Assembly (NCBI RefSeq): GCF_025997995.1
Contig: NZ_AP026683.1
Coordinates: forward strand, 186,501 to 250,500
Direction of reading: 5' to 3'
DNA: 64,000 nt
Source of the DNA: Sediminibacterium sp. TEGAF015
GTDB taxonomy: Bacteria; Bacteroidota; Bacteroidia; Chitinophagales; Chitinophagaceae
The translations under genes were made by a program, and so were the position numbers. Shown here in pieces: positions 55,508-63,220 of this stretch. The notes beneath the pieces are model-generated. The model saw only the letters and a list, made by a program, of their open reading frames with translations. It had not been told where the DNA came from and ran no database searches. Position 1 is the stretch's first letter; every line of letters begins with the position of its first letter.

Positions 55508-55571
55508 GACAATCCAGTATTCTTGTACATACTTGTTCTTCAACATTCAAATGAAGCAGGATTGTTTCGCC

Positions 55572-56339
55572 TTATAATTGTGCCATCCAGATTCTGCTAG
55601 CCCCTTCCTTGCCCCAGTCTTTCATGCCTTTTTGTAGTTCAGCGGTCAACTGTGTTCTATTTATTGCTTTCCCTTTTTGTTTTGGATTGAGTTCATTGTT
55701 AGTAGGTTCTGTTAATTCAACTTTGGTGGCAAACCAAGTGGTATACAATCTGGGAATAGCAAGCCCCAAAATCATTCCAGGCAATCCCCCAAAACTTTCC
55801 GGACCTGCGCTTACTGGAATCTGGTCTGTATAAAAAGCCACTACTACTACAGAATCGCAAATTCGGGTTACTGCTTTTCTACATTCAAAGCCCGCTATTT
55901 CTCTGGTCTCATCCGCAATTTTCCATTCCCAGGTTCTGCTACTGTCTTTGATGAGATAAGTGTTTTCAAATACTTCTTTCTGCGTAACGGAAGTGCCTTG
56001 CTTTAAATCTTGCAAAGTAGCATCCGTATCAACTGGTTTTCCTCCCCAAAGCAAGTAACGGTTGTTGGGATTCTCTTTGGCTAATTTGTAAACCGATTTA
56101 TTGCTGTTGAATTTGATTTCATAGGTATCAGTAACAAATTTTGGAAAAACTTTTAATCTTTCTGCATTCCAGATATTCTCAGCTTCGTCAAGAAGTGGTG
56201 CATGCTGATTGGTTTTCTTTTCAAATTCAATTTTACCAGACTGAATAAATTGAACTTGAGCGAAAAGTGCATGGCTGAAAAGGGATAGGGAAAGAATGAG
56301 TAAAAATCCCATTTTGTTGTATAGCGTTATATTTTTCAT
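55572..56339 (-). CDS. GLPGLI family exported protein
   Basis: A 255-residue protein with a signal peptide (KMGFLLILSL through LFAQ) and the name-giving motif in ESFGGLPGMILGLAIP. Also seen is WKIADETREIAGFECRKA. The family is restricted to Bacteroidota and has no known function. The start is ATG 56339, one base after the stop of the upstream barrel protein gene; the longer open frame up to 56453 lies inside that gene and was rejected. It forms a tight operon with the outer membrane protein. Confidence 0.87.
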   Translation of the reverse strand: MKNITLYNKMGFLLILSLSLFSHALFAQVQFIQSGKIEFEKKTNQHAPLLDEAENIWNAERLKVFPKFVTDTYEIKFNSNKSVYKLAKENPNNRYLLWGGKPVDTDATLQDLKQGTSVTQKEVFENTYLIKDSSRTWEWKIADETREIAGFECRKAVTRICDSVVVVAFYTDQIPVSAGPESFGGLPGMILGLAIPRLYTTWFATKVELTEPTNNELNPKQKGKAINRTQLTAELQKGMKDWGKEGASRIWMAQL

Positions 56340-56340
56340 A

Positions 56341-59115
56341 TTAGAATCCTTGTGCGGGTTTACCGTTTTTACTAAAATTCCATACCAGTGAGAATAATGC
56401 ATATCGCTGGATGGTTTGGTTGGTACTTTCTGTAATAAAGTTGCTGGAAGCATTTCTGTTGATGCCTAAGTTCTGATTGAAAATATCATTCACATAAATC
56501 TTGGCTTCCCACTGATCGTTTTTACTAATTACTTTACGAATGGTGGTATTGAGCAGGTAAACATTTCGCTGATCGGCAAATACTGCTGTCTTTTGATAAA
56601 TATTAGCTTCCAACCCCAAATCGATATAGGTTTTTATTTTCTTGAATTTCAATTGCATATTTCCATAGGCATTGTAGCTCCAGAATTTAGTAGCTACATC
56701 GGGTCGGATAGAAGTGGTAGAATTGTTTTGATTGGCATTTCCTGAAATCCAGAAATTAAACCATTTGTCGCCCCAATAAGACAACTGAACACTGTATTGC
56801 ATGGCTTTATTCTTGGTGATATTGTCAATGCCATTCACACGATTGGCAAACTGGTTGATTCTGGGGCTAATGTCAAAATTAAAGTTGAGGGAAGGCACTA
56901 TGTCAAAACCAAAACCTGCCCTTGCATTAAAACTATAGTTGCCATCTACATTGATTGCCTGATTGATTCTTCTACCAGCGCTATCCACAAAACTAGCATT
57001 GGAAATGGCATTGTCGGTTCTGGAATAATTCATACTAAAGCTCATGCTTCTGCTTTTAAGTACTTTATAATCTGAAGCGCCCATGCTAAATCGATGATTA
57101 AAGGATTGTCTAAGATTGGGGTTCCCAATAGTCAGGTTCAACGGATCAATATTGTCGATAATGGGTTGGATTTGCGATAAGCTTGGATTTTGTGTAGATC
57201 CATTGTAGTTAAAATAAAATCTTCTTTGTTGTTTGGGATTGTAATTCAAGCTAACGGCCGGAATGAAATTATTGAACACTACATTACGGTCTGTATTCTT
57301 AAACAGGTCTTTCAATCGGTAATTCACCTGGCCAATCCCTGATCCAAAAGAAAAATTTAGTTTTTTTACTGCATAACGGAAGCTCAGGTCTCCTGTATGT
57401 CCGGTAGTATTAAAAATAAAGTGATTGCTCAAGGTATCAACCAAATTATCGTATTTATTATTTACCGTGTTTTTAGCCAATGTGTTTCTTTCCGCATCGT
57501 TTCTGCTTACGTTTAAACGATAATTGAAAATCATGAATGTATTTTTCCAAAGGGGTTCAGTATAATTGACCGTTGAGTTAATTGTGGTTACCAATTGTTT
57601 ATTTATTTTCTGTTGGTCTACCAGATCTCTTCTTACCGTATTCCCTAAAGCATCATAGAACTGGTTGTCTGCCAATAGGAAACCATTGTCGGCTCTATCA
57701 TTATAACTGATATCATTATTCCAAGAAAAGCTTCTTCCTGTTTTCTTAAATCTTTTGCGATATAATACAGTTGCATTTAGGGTTTTATTTTCATCCGTTA
57801 CAGAAGTTTTTCGATTGCTTTGATTCAATAAAATGCTATCGCTGTTGATGGTTCTGCCAAAATAATCAGACGCACTGCTTCCATTTACAATAGCCCCTCT
57901 AGCCGTAACTTTTAAAGAGCTGGTGGAATCAATCTGCCATTCATAAATACTTGTCAGTTTATTTCTTTTTCTACTGCTTACCTGATTTTGAACACTCGTA
58001 CTAATTAAATCGGCCCCTGGTAGAATGTTTTGGGTTTTATTGGTATTAATGCCTCTTACATCCAACTGATTAAACTGATAGGTATTGTTGGAATTGTGTT
58101 TGTCTTTGTTCCATTTATTGCTAAAATGCAATCCTGCAGTGGTAGAAGTTGGGAAACCGCGACCCCAACTAAATTCATCCCCGAAAGATGAAATCATCAT
58201 GCCTCCGTCTTCTGTAATTTCAGTAGTGGTATTGGCGTCTCCACCATAATTTCGGTTCTCATCCCAATTCAAAGCTTCGTATTTGGTATTGTCTGTTGTT
58301 AGATAACCAGAAATTTTTCTTTTTCCTTTGAAGGCATTGGCCAAAGCTTTGCCTGTTGCGTATTTATCAAAATCGCCACCACCTTCTAACTTTCCGAAGT
58401 ACCCCTTTTTCTTGTCTTCTTTTAGAGTAAGGTTTAGCGTTTTAATTTTTTGACCATCGTCAATACCCGTAAAAACAGCCTGGTCGCTTTTTTTGTCGAA
58501 GGATTGTACTTTATCAACTGCGTCTGCCCTTAAATTTTTAGTTACAACAGCCGGGTCATCGCTAAAAAATTCTTCTCCGTCTACCAATACCTTTTGAACG
58601 CGCTCTCCCTGTGCCGTAATTTCTCCTTTACTATTAACTTGTATGCCAGGTAATTTACGTAAGAGTTCCTGCACGTCTGCATTTGGGCTCACTCTAAAAC
58701 TATCTGCTTTGTACTCGGTTGTATCGCCCTTCACTTTAATGGCACTTACTGTTTGTCTTACAATTACTTCCTGTAACAGTGTGGCTTTGGTAATCACAGG
58801 TACTTTGCCTAAGTCGGTTACTGATCCCCCCGTAACCGAAATCATGTCTACATAATCGGCATAAGTAGGATAGGAGACCATCACGATATATTTACCTGCA
58901 GCTAGGTTAGGCAAATTAAATTGACCTTCTTTGGAACTACGAGTATACTTTACCAGAACAGAATCTTTGGCTCTTAATACAGCAACTACTGCATTCGATA
59001 AATTTTGTTTGTTGAGGGTGTCGGTAATCGTTCCTTTAATGGATCCGGATTCTTGAGAAAGCCCTTGCGAGATGGTTGCTAATAAAAACAAAACCACCAT
59101 GGTTAGTTTGGTCAT
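56341..59115 (-). CDS. TonB-dependent-receptor-like outer membrane beta-barrel protein
   Basis: A 924-residue outer membrane protein with a signal peptide (through GLSQ), a carboxypeptidase regulatory-like domain (about 25-105, GSIKGTITDTLNKQ), a plug-like region (RVSPNADVQELLRKLPGIQVNSKGEI, split here only as description, and VLVDGEEFFSDDPAV), and a long barrel of the OMP_b-brl_3 type. It lacks the strongly conserved terminal TonB-receptor ending and belongs to the outer membrane beta-barrel family commonly paired with GLPGLI genes, as it is here with a one-base gap. Substrate unknown. Confidence 0.87.
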   Translation of the reverse strand: MTKLTMVVLFLLATISQGLSQESGSIKGTITDTLNKQNLSNAVVAVLRAKDSVLVKYTRSSKEGQFNLPNLAAGKYIVMVSYPTYADYVDMISVTGGSVTDLGKVPVITKATLLQEVIVRQTVSAIKVKGDTTEYKADSFRVSPNADVQELLRKLPGIQVNSKGEITAQGERVQKVLVDGEEFFSDDPAVVTKNLRADAVDKVQSFDKKSDQAVFTGIDDGQKIKTLNLTLKEDKKKGYFGKLEGGGDFDKYATGKALANAFKGKRKISGYLTTDNTKYEALNWDENRNYGGDANTTTEITEDGGMMISSFGDEFSWGRGFPTSTTAGLHFSNKWNKDKHNSNNTYQFNQLDVRGINTNKTQNILPGADLISTSVQNQVSSRKRNKLTSIYEWQIDSTSSLKVTARGAIVNGSSASDYFGRTINSDSILLNQSNRKTSVTDENKTLNATVLYRKRFKKTGRSFSWNNDISYNDRADNGFLLADNQFYDALGNTVRRDLVDQQKINKQLVTTINSTVNYTEPLWKNTFMIFNYRLNVSRNDAERNTLAKNTVNNKYDNLVDTLSNHFIFNTTGHTGDLSFRYAVKKLNFSFGSGIGQVNYRLKDLFKNTDRNVVFNNFIPAVSLNYNPKQQRRFYFNYNGSTQNPSLSQIQPIIDNIDPLNLTIGNPNLRQSFNHRFSMGASDYKVLKSRSMSFSMNYSRTDNAISNASFVDSAGRRINQAINVDGNYSFNARAGFGFDIVPSLNFNFDISPRINQFANRVNGIDNITKNKAMQYSVQLSYWGDKWFNFWISGNANQNNSTTSIRPDVATKFWSYNAYGNMQLKFKKIKTYIDLGLEANIYQKTAVFADQRNVYLLNTTIRKVISKNDQWEAKIYVNDIFNQNLGINRNASSNFITESTNQTIQRYALFSLVWNFSKNGKPAQGF

Positions 59116-59171
59116 AAATGCAGTTAATTCGTCTTTAGATGAATTTTGTTGTAAATTCCATAAAACTTATG

Positions 59172-59203
59172 ACAGAAATTTTCCATTCATCATATATTTC
59201 TGT
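59172..59203. repeat. Inverted repeat in the divergent intergenic region before glgB
   Basis: ACAGAAAT (59172-59179) and ATTTCTGT (59196-59203), perfect 8-bp arms, 16-base spacer, between the outer membrane protein gene (minus) and glgB (plus). Could be an operator; no T tail makes termination unlikely. Confidence 0.5.
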
Positions 59204-59219
59204 TAAATAATTTTATCAT

Positions 59220-61223
59220 ATGTCTGAACCAATAAAGCCAACTAAAGGAACTAGTACTAAACAGAAAGTTGTAAAGGATACCCCAAAAAAATTTGAAGAA
59301 ATACATTTTGTTGATACACAGCAGGCGGTTTGGAATTATTCTTTGTTTACAGAAGCGGATGTTCGAAATTTTCAGCAGGGAACGCACTACCAACTTTACA
59401 ATTACTTTGGCAATAAGCAATTAGAAGTGCTGGGTGTAAGAGGAACTTATTTTGCAGTATGGGCACCCAATGCTACTTATATTTCGGTAACGGGCTATTT
59501 TAATAATTGGGACAAAACAAGTCATCCTTTAAAAGTACGATTAGACAATTCAGGTATTTGGGAAGGATTTATTCCAGGTATTCAAGAAGGGGAAGCTTAC
59601 AAATACCATATTCACGGATTCAATGGAATCAAACTAGACAAGGGCGATCCATTTGCCCATTATTGGGAGAAGCGACCTTTTACTGCTTCTATTACCTGGC
59701 AAACCGATTATGAATGGAAGGATCAGGAATGGATGAAGCACCGAAAAAAACACAATTCACTCAAGAGTCCTTACAGTGTGTATGAAGTGCACCTAGCCAG
59801 CTGGATGCGTCCAGATAAAAATGATGAAGAGTCATATAATACCTATGAGCAGATAGCAGAAAGATTGGTGCCGTATGTAAAAGAAATGGGATTCACGCAT
59901 GTTGAGTTTATGCCTGTAATGGAGCATCCTTTTGATGGAAGCTGGGGCTATCAGGGCACTGGCTACTTTGCGCCCACTTCACGATTTGGATCCCCGCAGG
60001 GATATGCATACTTAGTAGATGCTTTTCATCAGGCCGGTATTGGGGTGATTTTAGATTGGGTGCCTTCGCACTTCCCTTATGATGCACATGGTTTGTTCAT
60101 GTTCGACGGGACGCATACGTATGAATATGCTGATATGCGCAAAGGGTATCATCCGGATTGGAACTCTTATATATTTAATTATAAGCGCGGTGAAGTAAAA
60201 TCATTTTTAATTAGTAGTGCCCGATTCTGGTGCGATCAGTTTCATACGGATGGATTAAGAGTTGACGCGGTGAGTTCCATGCTGCGCCTGGATTACAGCC
60301 GCAGTGAAGGCCAGTGGGAGCCGAATGAATACGGTGGAAACGGCAACCTTGAAGCCATTGCTTTTATTAAAGATCTGAATGAAACCCTTTACAGAGACTT
60401 TCCAGATATTCAAACCATTGCTGAAGAAGCAACAGACTGGCCCAAAATCAGTAAGCCTACATTTGAAGGTGGACTTGGCTTTGGCATGAAATGGATGATG
60501 GGATGGATGCACGATACCCTGGACTATTTTAAAATGGATCCCATCTTCAGGCAGTTTCATCAGGATAAATTTTCTTTCAGCATGATGTATTTCTATGATG
60601 AGAATTTCATGCTACCACTGAGTCATGATGAAGTAGTGCACGGCAAGAGTCCGATGATTTATAAAATGCCTGGTGACGAGTGGCAGAAGTTTGCCAATCT
60701 TCGTATTCTCTATACTTATATGTTTACGCATCCGGGTGCCAAGCTCTTGTTTATGGGGAATGAATTTGGGGCTACCAATGAATGGAATTATAAATCGGAA
60801 TTGCAGTGGGAATTACTCCAACATGTTAGCCATGGCGGTATGAAATATTGTGTGCAACAATTGAATCAATTGTACAAATCAGAACCCGCATTATATGAAA
60901 AGCAATTTGAACCAGGAGGTTTTGAATGGGTGGATCTGAACCACCGCAGTGATTCGGTGATGGTATATAAGCGAAAAGGTAAAAAAGAGAAAGACGATGT
61001 GCTGGTAATATTGAACGTGACCCCAGTGGTTCGTCACGACTGGGAGATTTATGTTCACGGAAAGGGAAAGTGGACAGAAATCTTCAATAGCGATAGCAAG
61101 GAATTCTGGGGAACAGGCGACGTGTTTAATCCCTCTATACAAAGTAAATTGGTAGACAAGCCTTCCAAGTGTTATCAGCTGAAAGTGCATTTGCCGGCAT
61201 TAGGAGCGGTTGTACTGCGATAA
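59220..61223 (+). CDS. glgB: 1,4-alpha-glucan branching enzyme
   Basis: A 667-residue GH13 enzyme introducing alpha-1,6 branches into glycogen. A CBM48 domain (about 60-155, GTYFAVWAPNATYISVTGYFNNW in pieces) is followed by the barrel with EFMPVMEHPFDGSWGYQ, nucleophile Asp in GLRVDAVSSML, acid/base Glu in TIAEEATDWP and LPLSHDEVVHGK. The C-terminal all-beta domain is complete. It lacks the extra N-terminal CBM of long forms. It is unlinked from glgA/glgC, which lie about 18 kb upstream on the same strand. Confidence 0.96.
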   Translation: MSEPIKPTKGTSTKQKVVKDTPKKFEEIHFVDTQQAVWNYSLFTEADVRNFQQGTHYQLYNYFGNKQLEVLGVRGTYFAVWAPNATYISVTGYFNNWDKTSHPLKVRLDNSGIWEGFIPGIQEGEAYKYHIHGFNGIKLDKGDPFAHYWEKRPFTASITWQTDYEWKDQEWMKHRKKHNSLKSPYSVYEVHLASWMRPDKNDEESYNTYEQIAERLVPYVKEMGFTHVEFMPVMEHPFDGSWGYQGTGYFAPTSRFGSPQGYAYLVDAFHQAGIGVILDWVPSHFPYDAHGLFMFDGTHTYEYADMRKGYHPDWNSYIFNYKRGEVKSFLISSARFWCDQFHTDGLRVDAVSSMLRLDYSRSEGQWEPNEYGGNGNLEAIAFIKDLNETLYRDFPDIQTIAEEATDWPKISKPTFEGGLGFGMKWMMGWMHDTLDYFKMDPIFRQFHQDKFSFSMMYFYDENFMLPLSHDEVVHGKSPMIYKMPGDEWQKFANLRILYTYMFTHPGAKLLFMGNEFGATNEWNYKSELQWELLQHVSHGGMKYCVQQLNQLYKSEPALYEKQFEPGGFEWVDLNHRSDSVMVYKRKGKKEKDDVLVILNVTPVVRHDWEIYVHGKGKWTEIFNSDSKEFWGTGDVFNPSIQSKLVDKPSKCYQLKVHLPALGAVVLR

Positions 61224-61281
61224 GGAATGATGAACGGTAGTAACTTTTTTTCCGGGCGTTCGTTTCATAGAAAAATCGTTT

Positions 61282-61935
61282 ATGAAAAAAATACTATTCT
61301 TATTGTCATTCACTTTTGCGGGCTTGGCTGTAATGGCACAAAAAACTGTGAATGAACCTCATGTTGAAAAAAGAAGCGTAAAGTCTTTTCACGCTGTAGA
61401 AGTTTCTTCCGGCATCAAATTGATTTTAACGCAGGGCGATAAGGAAGAGCTGGCGGTTGCGGCAGGAGACCCGGCTTATCTTGAATACATTGAAACCACT
61501 GTGAAAGATGGGGTATTGAAAATTACCCGTAACCAGGATTGGCAGTTCTGGAAACAATGGAAGAACTGGAAAGTAACGGTTTATCTTTCATTCAAAGACC
61601 TGAATAAAATCAACGCCAGCAGTGGTGCCTTGGTTTCTGGTACCAACCTTGACTTTGATAAATTAACGGTTCGTATGAGCAGTGGTGCGCTGGCTGAACT
61701 ATCTGGCAAAGCGGATGATATTAGTGTAGATGCCAGTAGTGGCGCCATGTTCAAAGGCTATGAATTGTCTGCTAAAACTTGTGATGCTGAAAGCTCCAGT
61801 GGTGGCTCTGTACAGGTGCAAGTGTCCAAAGAAATGATTGCCCGTGCCAGCAGTGGTGGATCTATTCGTTACAAAGGCGAAGGCAATATCAGAGATATTA
61901 AAGTGGGGAGTGGGGGATCGGTGAAGAGACTGTAG
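61282..61935 (+). CDS. Head GIN domain (DUF2807) exported protein, second copy
   Basis: A 217-residue paralogue of the protein at 316-1044. Signal peptide through GLAVMAQ, then FHAVEVSSGIKLILTQGDKEELAVAAGD, aligning with the corresponding GIEISGAISLYLSQGKES segment of the first copy. The repeat turns here are ASSGA/SSGG (NASSGALVSG, MSSGALAEL, ASSGAMFKG, SSSGGSVQV) rather than ASGAS. Ends in GSGGSVKRL. Function unknown. The start at 61282 is the only Met ahead of the signal peptide. Confidence 0.85.
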   Translation: MKKILFLLSFTFAGLAVMAQKTVNEPHVEKRSVKSFHAVEVSSGIKLILTQGDKEELAVAAGDPAYLEYIETTVKDGVLKITRNQDWQFWKQWKNWKVTVYLSFKDLNKINASSGALVSGTNLDFDKLTVRMSSGALAELSGKADDISVDASSGAMFKGYELSAKTCDAESSSGGSVQVQVSKEMIARASSGGSIRYKGEGNIRDIKVGSGGSVKRL

Positions 61936-61938
61936 CCA

Positions 61939-61967
61939 TTCATGAAATAAATGACCAGTTTCATGAA
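61939..61967. repeat. Inverted repeat with self-palindromic arms
   Basis: TTCATGAAA (61939-61947) and TTTCATGAA (61959-61967), perfect 9-bp arms with an 11-base spacer; each arm contains the 8-bp palindrome TTCATGAA. It follows the head-GIN stop codon. No T run follows, so it may be a double binding site rather than a terminator. Confidence 0.6.
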
Positions 61968-62018
61968 GTTATATAGGGGTTATGTGAAAAATTTATATTT
62001 CTTGAAATTCGCTGAAAT

Positions 62019-62026
62019 TAAGTTTG
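62019..62026 (+). promoter_or_regulatory. -7 box of the AT-rich lipoprotein gene
   Basis: TAAGTTTG, an exact TAnnTTTG match, 14 bases before the ATG at 62041. It supports that start over the in-frame ATG at 61951. Confidence 0.45.
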
Positions 62027-62040
62027 AAAAAATAATTTTT

Positions 62041-62889
62041 ATGCTATTTATCAAACAAATTTCAAAATCTCTCTGTTTCTTATTTTTTTTTGGATTAATC
62101 TTCTCATGTAAAAAGAGTGACTTGGTGAAAATTGACCAATCCGACGAGATTTCAAGTGCTCAATTTAAGCTAACACACAAAAAGATTAATGAAGCAAAAA
62201 TTGCCTTAAATCAATGGCGAACTTTAGCATTACAAAATATTGCATTAGGACGTTATTCAAATGTGTTGAAGTCTTACTCCACTAATGAACCCTCAGTTGT
62301 AAATTCATTAGTGGCCGACCCAAATTTTGTAAATTTGTTATACCATTCGGTATATGGAAATTTAAGCTTATATGATGAGTATGCTGGCTCAATGAATACT
62401 ACTTCATTTAATCAGTTCATTAGCGCAGCATATCAAGTAAATGCAAGCTTAGAAAATATTTTTGAACAAAACGGACAATCTTCAGATCCATTTATTGCTA
62501 ATATGTCACTTGTGCTTGCGGACGCTGCATTGATAAATTACAATAATACTGATTTCAATCAGCTTTCTCAACAAGCTCAAATTGAAGTAGTTCGTAATGC
62601 TATCGATTTTTATTTTCAAAATGACCCAACTATTGGGACCCCACCATCTGGGATACAATTAACAAATGTTTATTTAAATGAAATCTCTTCATGTTTGTTT
62701 GATGCTGTAGGCGGTATGCTAATTGGTAATTATAAAATAATCCGTGATATTTATGGTGCACTTACAGGTTCTCCAATGGGATATGCATTTGTTTATAATA
62801 TGGCTGGTCGAATTTTAAAGCAGGCATTTAATAATGCAGGAGGATGGGTTGGAATCTCAATAAGTTTTGCTTGGTGTATGGTTTTTTAA
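62041..62889 (+). CDS. Lipoprotein of unknown function with glycine-rich hydrophobic C-terminus
   Basis: A 282-residue protein starting with a lipoprotein signal ending GLIFSC (Cys at residue 23) and KKSDL. The middle is helical and polar with no recognised motif. The last 60 residues are hydrophobic with evenly spaced glycines (AVGGMLIGNYK, YGALTGSPMGYAF, NNAGGWVGISISFAW), unlike a typical soluble lipoprotein and somewhat like membrane-inserting peptides. The DNA is clearly more AT-rich than the flanking genes. The open frame from 61951 is longer but its first 30 residues give no signal. Unknown gene, possibly acquired. Confidence 0.7.
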   Translation: MLFIKQISKSLCFLFFFGLIFSCKKSDLVKIDQSDEISSAQFKLTHKKINEAKIALNQWRTLALQNIALGRYSNVLKSYSTNEPSVVNSLVADPNFVNLLYHSVYGNLSLYDEYAGSMNTTSFNQFISAAYQVNASLENIFEQNGQSSDPFIANMSLVLADAALINYNNTDFNQLSQQAQIEVVRNAIDFYFQNDPTIGTPPSGIQLTNVYLNEISSCLFDAVGGMLIGNYKIIRDIYGALTGSPMGYAFVYNMAGRILKQAFNNAGGWVGISISFAWCMVF

Positions 62890-62901
62890 ATTTTTTTTAC
62901 C

Positions 62902-63213
62902 ATGAAAAAAACTAGAGAGTCAGTTCAAGTAATTCTTGTGATTTTTTGCTTTATTATTTTCAAGCGAACAAATAACCTTGCTTTACAGTTAACTCTATTC
63001 ATAATTCTAAACTCGATTATAGTTCAAGAATTTTTACATATTTATAATAATGAAAGAAACTCTGAAAAAAATGAAGAAAATAGGTTGAATAAAGTTTTGC
63101 CAAAATGGCGATTAGCAGTCATTTTATTTTTACAGTTTTTCATTATTCTAACCATATATTACTTGTCAACCATTTTATTGAAAAGTTTTCTTAATTATAA
63201 AATTTCAAGATAA
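62902..63213 (+). CDS. Small two-helix membrane protein, unknown
   Basis: A 103-residue protein: a basic N-terminus (MKKTRESVQ), a hydrophobic region about residues 9-45 that may contain one or two helices, a charged segment rich in Asn, Glu, Lys and Arg (48-66), and a second hydrophobic segment (about 70-95). It begins 12 bases after the AT-rich lipoprotein gene and shares its base composition, so the two are probably a unit. I recognise no family. A partner or protective role for the lipoprotein is a guess. Confidence 0.6.
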   Translation: MKKTRESVQVILVIFCFIIFKRTNNLALQLTLFIILNSIIVQEFLHIYNNERNSEKNEENRLNKVLPKWRLAVILFLQFFIILTIYYLSTILLKSFLNYKISR

Positions 63214-63220
63214 AAATCAC

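Noticed and set aside
55509..55567. ACAATCC/GGATTGT stem between the convergent SafE-like and GLPGLI genes
   Set aside because: The loop would be 43 bases and there is no T tail beyond two or three bases, so a terminator call is not supported.
56340..56453. 38-residue N-terminal extension of the GLPGLI protein
   Set aside because: It lies within the upstream barrel gene, and the signal peptide begins only at the later Met at 56339.
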